Below, piece after piece: positions 5,450 through 8,208 of a DNA stretch of 8,208 nucleotides. Numbering within the stretch: the first letter of the stretch is position 1; every line of letters starts with the position of its first letter. The stretch spans positions 1 to 8,208 of the forward strand of contig JAEDMJ010000068.1 in the NCBI GenBank assembly GCA_016303065.1. Reading direction: 5' to 3'. The DNA comes from Clostridiales bacterium (GTDB lineage: Bacteria > Bacillota > Clostridia > Oscillospirales > QAMX01). The notes beneath the pieces are model-generated. The model was not told the origin of the DNA. It made no database searches and saw only the letters and a list, made by a program, of their open reading frames with translations. The position numbers and the translations under genes are program-made.

Positions 5450-6810
5450 TCAAGGGCAGCCGCCAGGGCTTCGGGGATGCTTTTCACTCTTATCACTTCC
5501 AGGCCCTCCGGAACGCGTATCCCCGCCGTTCCGTAATACGGGCAGATGCAGCGCCCGAGCTTCATCCTCGCCGCCTCCGCCATACGCTGTTCAATGGCGT
5601 TGACCCGCCTCAGCTCCCCCGTCAACCCGACTTCTCCTATGGCCAGAGTGTCCGGAAGCACCGGCTTGTCCCGGAAGCTTGAAGCCAGGGCAATGACCGT
5701 TGCAAGGTCCGCCGCCGGCTCGTCGATCTTCAGACCGCCGATAACATTCACGTACGCGTCCGAGCCGCCGAGCAAAAGCCCGGCCCGCGTTTCCAGCACG
5801 GCAAGCAGCAAAACCGCACGGTTGTAATCCACGCCGGAAGCCATCCGTCTCGGATTTCCGAAAGCGCTCTTTGCCACGAGCGCCTGTATCTCGGCAAGAA
5901 TGGGGCGGGTTCCCTCCATCACCGCAGTTATGCAGGTTCCCGGCACTCCGGCCGGGCGTCCCGCCAGCATGGCCTCGCTGGGGTTCACGATCTCCGCAAG
6001 CCCCTTTTCCTTCATTTCAAAAACGCCGATTTCGTTCGTCGAGCCGAAGCGGTTCTTCGCCGCCCTCAGGATACGGTAGGCGTTCTGCTTTTCGCCCTCG
6101 AAATACAAAACGCAGTCCACCATGTGTTCGAGAATCTTCGGACCGGCGATCTCGCCGTCCTTATTGACGTGTCCGACGACGAAAACAACCGTTCCGGTGT
6201 CTTTTGCAAGGCGCAGAAGCGCCATGGTGCACTCTTTGATCTGAGCCACGTTTCCCGGAGCGGCGCTGACCCCGGGACGGTAGACGGTCTGAACGGAGTC
6301 CACGATCAGAAACGCCGGCTTCATCTCGGCCGCAGTGTCCAGGATCAGGTCAAGATTCGTCTCCGCAAGCACCGATATGTTTTTTCCCCTGACGCCGAGT
6401 CTGTCCCCGCGGAGCTTTATCTGCCTCTGGGACTCCTCTCCCGAGGCATAGAGCACGGTTCCGCAGCCGGAAAGGCTGTGGCATATCTGAAGCATGAGAG
6501 TGGATTTTCCGATACCCGGCTCGCCGCCGATCAGAACAATCGATCCCCTGACGGCTCCGCCGCCGAGAACCCGGTCAAGCTCGGAAAATCCGGTGCCGAA
6601 GCGAAGCTCATCCGCCGTGTCGATATCGTCGATGCTCTTTGCCGGTTTTCTTCCGCTGAAAAAAACGCCCTTCGGCGAAGCCGGCTCCGGCGCATCCCGA
6701 AACTCCTTGAGACTGTCCCAGGACTTGCAGGAGGGACACTGTCCGTACCATCTTATGCTGTCGTACCCGCAGTTTTCGCACACGTACGACACTTTCTGCT
6801 TTTGTGCCAT
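5443..6810 (-). CDS. radA: DNA repair protein RadA (branch-migration ATPase)
   Basis: RadA (Sms) is a RecA-like, DnaB-related ATPase that extends strand exchange and processes recombination intermediates; in some Firmicutes it acts in transformation. The 455 residues match the usual length. An N-terminal zinc finger uses C11/C14 and C25/C28. The Walker A motif GGEPGIGKST is at 95-104 and the Walker B region FLIVDSVQ at 167-174. The RadA-specific KNRFG motif is at 252-256. The C-terminal third (about 280-455) is the Lon-protease-like domain, with SGVDYNRAVLLLAVLE and GGLKIDEPAADLA. All key motifs are intact. ATG at 6810 is preferred; a TTG directly before it (6813) is also in frame, and an AAGGA-type site fits either. 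It starts 18 nt after the amidase stop, so the two are probably co-transcribed. Unlike in Bacillus, disA does not follow. Confidence 0.97.
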   Translation of the reverse strand: MAQKQKVSYVCENCGYDSIRWYGQCPSCKSWDSLKEFRDAPEPASPKGVFFSGRKPAKSIDDIDTADELRFGTGFSELDRVLGGGAVRGSIVLIGGEPGIGKSTLMLQICHSLSGCGTVLYASGEESQRQIKLRGDRLGVRGKNISVLAETNLDLILDTAAEMKPAFLIVDSVQTVYRPGVSAAPGNVAQIKECTMALLRLAKDTGTVVFVVGHVNKDGEIAGPKILEHMVDCVLYFEGEKQNAYRILRAAKNRFGSTNEIGVFEMKEKGLAEIVNPSEAMLAGRPAGVPGTCITAVMEGTRPILAEIQALVAKSAFGNPRRMASGVDYNRAVLLLAVLETRAGLLLGGSDAYVNVIGGLKIDEPAADLATVIALASSFRDKPVLPDTLAIGEVGLTGELRRVNAIEQRMAEAARMKLGRCICPYYGTAGIRVPEGLEVIRVKSIPEALAAALDG

Positions 6811-6828
6811 CAATATCTTTCCTTTTTT

Positions 6829-7563
6829 CTAACTTTGTCCCGCAAATCCAAGCCCCGACGTCACGCAGTCCAGCGCTTCCGCCGCAACCGCAAAAGCAAG
6901 GGTACTTCTGTACTCCGGAGAGTTCAAAAGCATCTCCTCTTCAAGATGGGACAGAAATCCGCACTCCACAATGACCGCCGGACAGGCAATATGCGTCAGC
7001 AGATAGTTTTCGTTGGGCAGAGCCATCGCCTTTCTGGAGTTTCCGCCGCCGCACACCGCCGCAAGCTTTGCCTGCATCCGCTCCGCAAGGGCTTTTCCGA
7101 AGGCGTTCTCCGAATTGTAAAAGACCTGCGGCCCGCGGCTCACGTAATCGTCGTAATAGTTCTGGTGAACGCTTATCAGAACGGCGGCTCCGGCAGAATT
7201 CACGATTTCCGCGCGCCTTTTGAGGTCGGACGATTTCTGCTGTCTCAGCGTGTCTCCGGAGCCGAGGGAAAAATCCCCGTCCCTTGTCAGCACGGTGTCC
7301 ACGCCCAGATAGTCGCAGAAATCTTTCGCCGCAAGCACGATTGCAAGGTTGATGTTTTTTTCCACCGTCCCCGAGCGTCCGACAGTTCCCCCGTCAGCCC
7401 CGCCGTGTCCCGCGTCAAGGATCACCGCCGAAAACCTCCGGCTGACCGGCGCCGCGGCAGCCGGCACGCCGTCCCCGCTCGAACGCCACAAAAAAAGCGA
7501 GACGGCCGCCAAAAGCAGCGCTCCGGGAATCAATACGGTATACTTTCCTTTTAAAACCGACAT
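6829..7563 (-). CDS. cwlD: N-acetylmuramoyl-L-alanine amidase, CwlD-like (Amidase_3)
   Basis: This is a zinc amidase that cleaves the bond between N-acetylmuramic acid and the peptide stem. CwlD is the member that, with PdaA, creates muramic-delta-lactam in the spore cortex. The 244-residue protein starts with a short basic stretch and a hydrophobic segment (about 9-26), so it is membrane-anchored or exported, with the domain outside the membrane. The catalytic domain covers about 44-240. Zinc ligands are H53 (DAGHGG), E68 (VEKNINL) and H133 (SVHQN), and the catalytic glutamate is E200 (VECGF). There are no SPOR, SH3 or wall-binding repeats, which matches the minimal CwlD plan; the block with ENYLLTH and PAVIVECGFLS also fits. 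A vegetative Amidase_3 enzyme is the alternative. The ATG at 7563 follows AGGGG by 8 nt. The gene follows the membrane-protein gene by 40 nt and precedes radA by 18 nt. A hairpin covers its start codon. Confidence 0.88.
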   Translation of the reverse strand: MSVLKGKYTVLIPGALLLAAVSLFLWRSSGDGVPAAAAPVSRRFSAVILDAGHGGADGGTVGRSGTVEKNINLAIVLAAKDFCDYLGVDTVLTRDGDFSLGSGDTLRQQKSSDLKRRAEIVNSAGAAVLISVHQNYYDDYVSRGPQVFYNSENAFGKALAERMQAKLAAVCGGGNSRKAMALPNENYLLTHIACPAVIVECGFLSHLEEEMLLNSPEYRSTLAFAVAAEALDCVTSGLGFAGQS

Positions 7564-7595
7564 CGGCAACACCCCTATGATGGATATTGCCGACG
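7561..7595 (-). promoter_or_regulatory. Predicted hairpin sequestering the cwlD start codon
   Basis: In the minus-strand mRNA, CGUCGGCAA (7595-7587) can pair with UUGCCGAUG (7569-7561), giving 9 bp with one G-U wobble. The last three bases of the 3' arm are the amidase AUG. The 17-nt loop (7586-7570) carries the AGGGG ribosome-binding site. A ribosome stopping at the upstream gene's stop codon (7606-7604), about 9 nt before the stem, would disturb it, which suggests translational coupling. The pairing is seen in the sequence; the function is inferred. Confidence 0.5.
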
Positions 7596-7603
7596 GCGAT
7601 GAT

Positions 7604-8208
7604 TTATGCGTTTTTCCAGGCCTCTCTCGCTCCGGCATTTTCCCCGACCTCACAGTGCCTCTTTCTCAGGGAAAAATCACCGTGAACGCCGAAGAACCCG
7701 TTTTTGAACGCCGCCGCGGAAACGGCGACCAGAGGCAGACAGATCGCGATATAGCATACCGCGCCGACGAACGCCGAACCGTTCGTCCAAAGCGTTATGT
7801 ACTCGACCACGCCGCTCCATCTGAACACGAACAGGCTCAGCACCGTCTGGAACACGGCAAAGTCCAGTTCCAGCGCGCTTATGACGGAGCTCAGCAAGGA
7901 GCATATCAGTATCGGCGCAACATTCAGAAGGCCGATCCACAAACCGAGGTGCTTTTTCAGCTTTGCGGAGCCGATGCAGACCTCGCTTGAATGGAAATCT
8001 CCGACGAACCAGACGTATTTATACACAAACAGACAGATCGAAATTTCGGTCAGAACGCTGAGAATAAGCTGTATTACGAAGTTTTCGTTTTTGGTAAAAC
8101 ACTTGATAAGAAAAAATATCATATAAAACGTCAGCAAAGACGCAATCTGAACCCAGTACGACTTCAAAACGCAGCGCCTTACGTGATACCCGAGATTGTG
8201 CTTCTTTT
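7604..8208 (-). CDS. Multi-pass membrane protein of unknown function (5' end cut by window edge)
   Basis: The frame is open to the right edge, and 200 residues are visible. A TTG at 8167 could serve as a start but has no good ribosome-binding site. The in-frame codons before it (KKHNLGYHVRR) look like a natural basic cytoplasmic segment before the first helix, so the true start is probably outside the window. About five hydrophobic segments are visible, near residues 17-37, 43-68, 87-112, 116-140 and 145-167. A basic, soluble tail of about 33 residues follows. No catalytic motif or known family is recognised. It is the first visible gene of the run leading to cwlD and radA, 40 nt before cwlD, so a cell-envelope role is a weak guess from context. 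Confidence 0.8.
   Translation of the reverse strand, partial: KKHNLGYHVRRCVLKSYWVQIASLLTFYMIFFLIKCFTKNENFVIQLILSVLTEISICLFVYKYVWFVGDFHSSEVCIGSAKLKKHLGLWIGLLNVAPILICSLLSSVISALELDFAVFQTVLSLFVFRWSGVVEYITLWTNGSAFVGAVCYIAICLPLVAVSAAAFKNGFFGVHGDFSLRKRHCEVGENAGAREAWKNA

Noticed and set aside
6124..7554. A 476-codon open frame on the plus strand.
   Set aside because: It is antisense to radA and cwlD, both of which have intact motifs, and its translation is low-complexity and basic.

Overview
The window comes from a GC-rich, endospore-former-type Firmicute. The best guess is class Clostridia, perhaps near Oscillospiraceae or Lachnospiraceae. This rests on a Firmicute-type RpoB without the large enterobacterial insertions, a SigH-type sigma factor, a CwlD-like cortex amidase, a clostridial-type zinc-ribbon protein and strong purine-rich Shine-Dalgarno sites. 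The lineage is inferred from protein character only. No rRNA, tRNA, CRISPR array, insertion sequence or prophage gene was seen.

Layout. Bases 1-3203 (minus strand) hold the first 1067 codons of rpoB; its 3' end lies beyond the left edge. A 370-bp region (3204-3573) separates it from a divergent SigH-like sigma gene (3574-4200, plus). The region holds two back-to-back promoters, each with a consensus -35 TTGACA, a 17-bp spacer and an extended -10. Between them is an 8-bp inverted repeat, and rpoB has a leader of about 170 nt. A small, highly codon-biased double zinc-ribbon protein (4292-4570, plus) follows the sigma gene. A bidirectional terminator (about 4582-4630) closes this side.

Everything to the right is on the minus strand. 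In transcription order it reads: a multi-pass membrane protein of unknown function (cut by the right edge), a CwlD-like N-acetylmuramoyl-L-alanine amidase, RadA, one or two intrinsic terminators, then a tandem-OB-fold single-stranded-DNA-binding-like protein. The first three genes are spaced like an operon (40 and 18 nt gaps). A predicted hairpin covers the amidase start codon and holds its Shine-Dalgarno site in the loop, which suggests translational coupling to the membrane-protein gene.

Together these are core functions: the transcription core enzyme, an alternative sigma factor for stationary phase or sporulation, cell-wall or cortex hydrolysis, and recombination and ssDNA handling. I see no clear new defence or mobile system. 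The points most worth a second look are the hairpin over the amidase start, the duplicated OB-fold protein, the rpoB/sigH divergent control region, and the reshuffled radA-sigH-rpoB neighbourhood compared with Bacillus.
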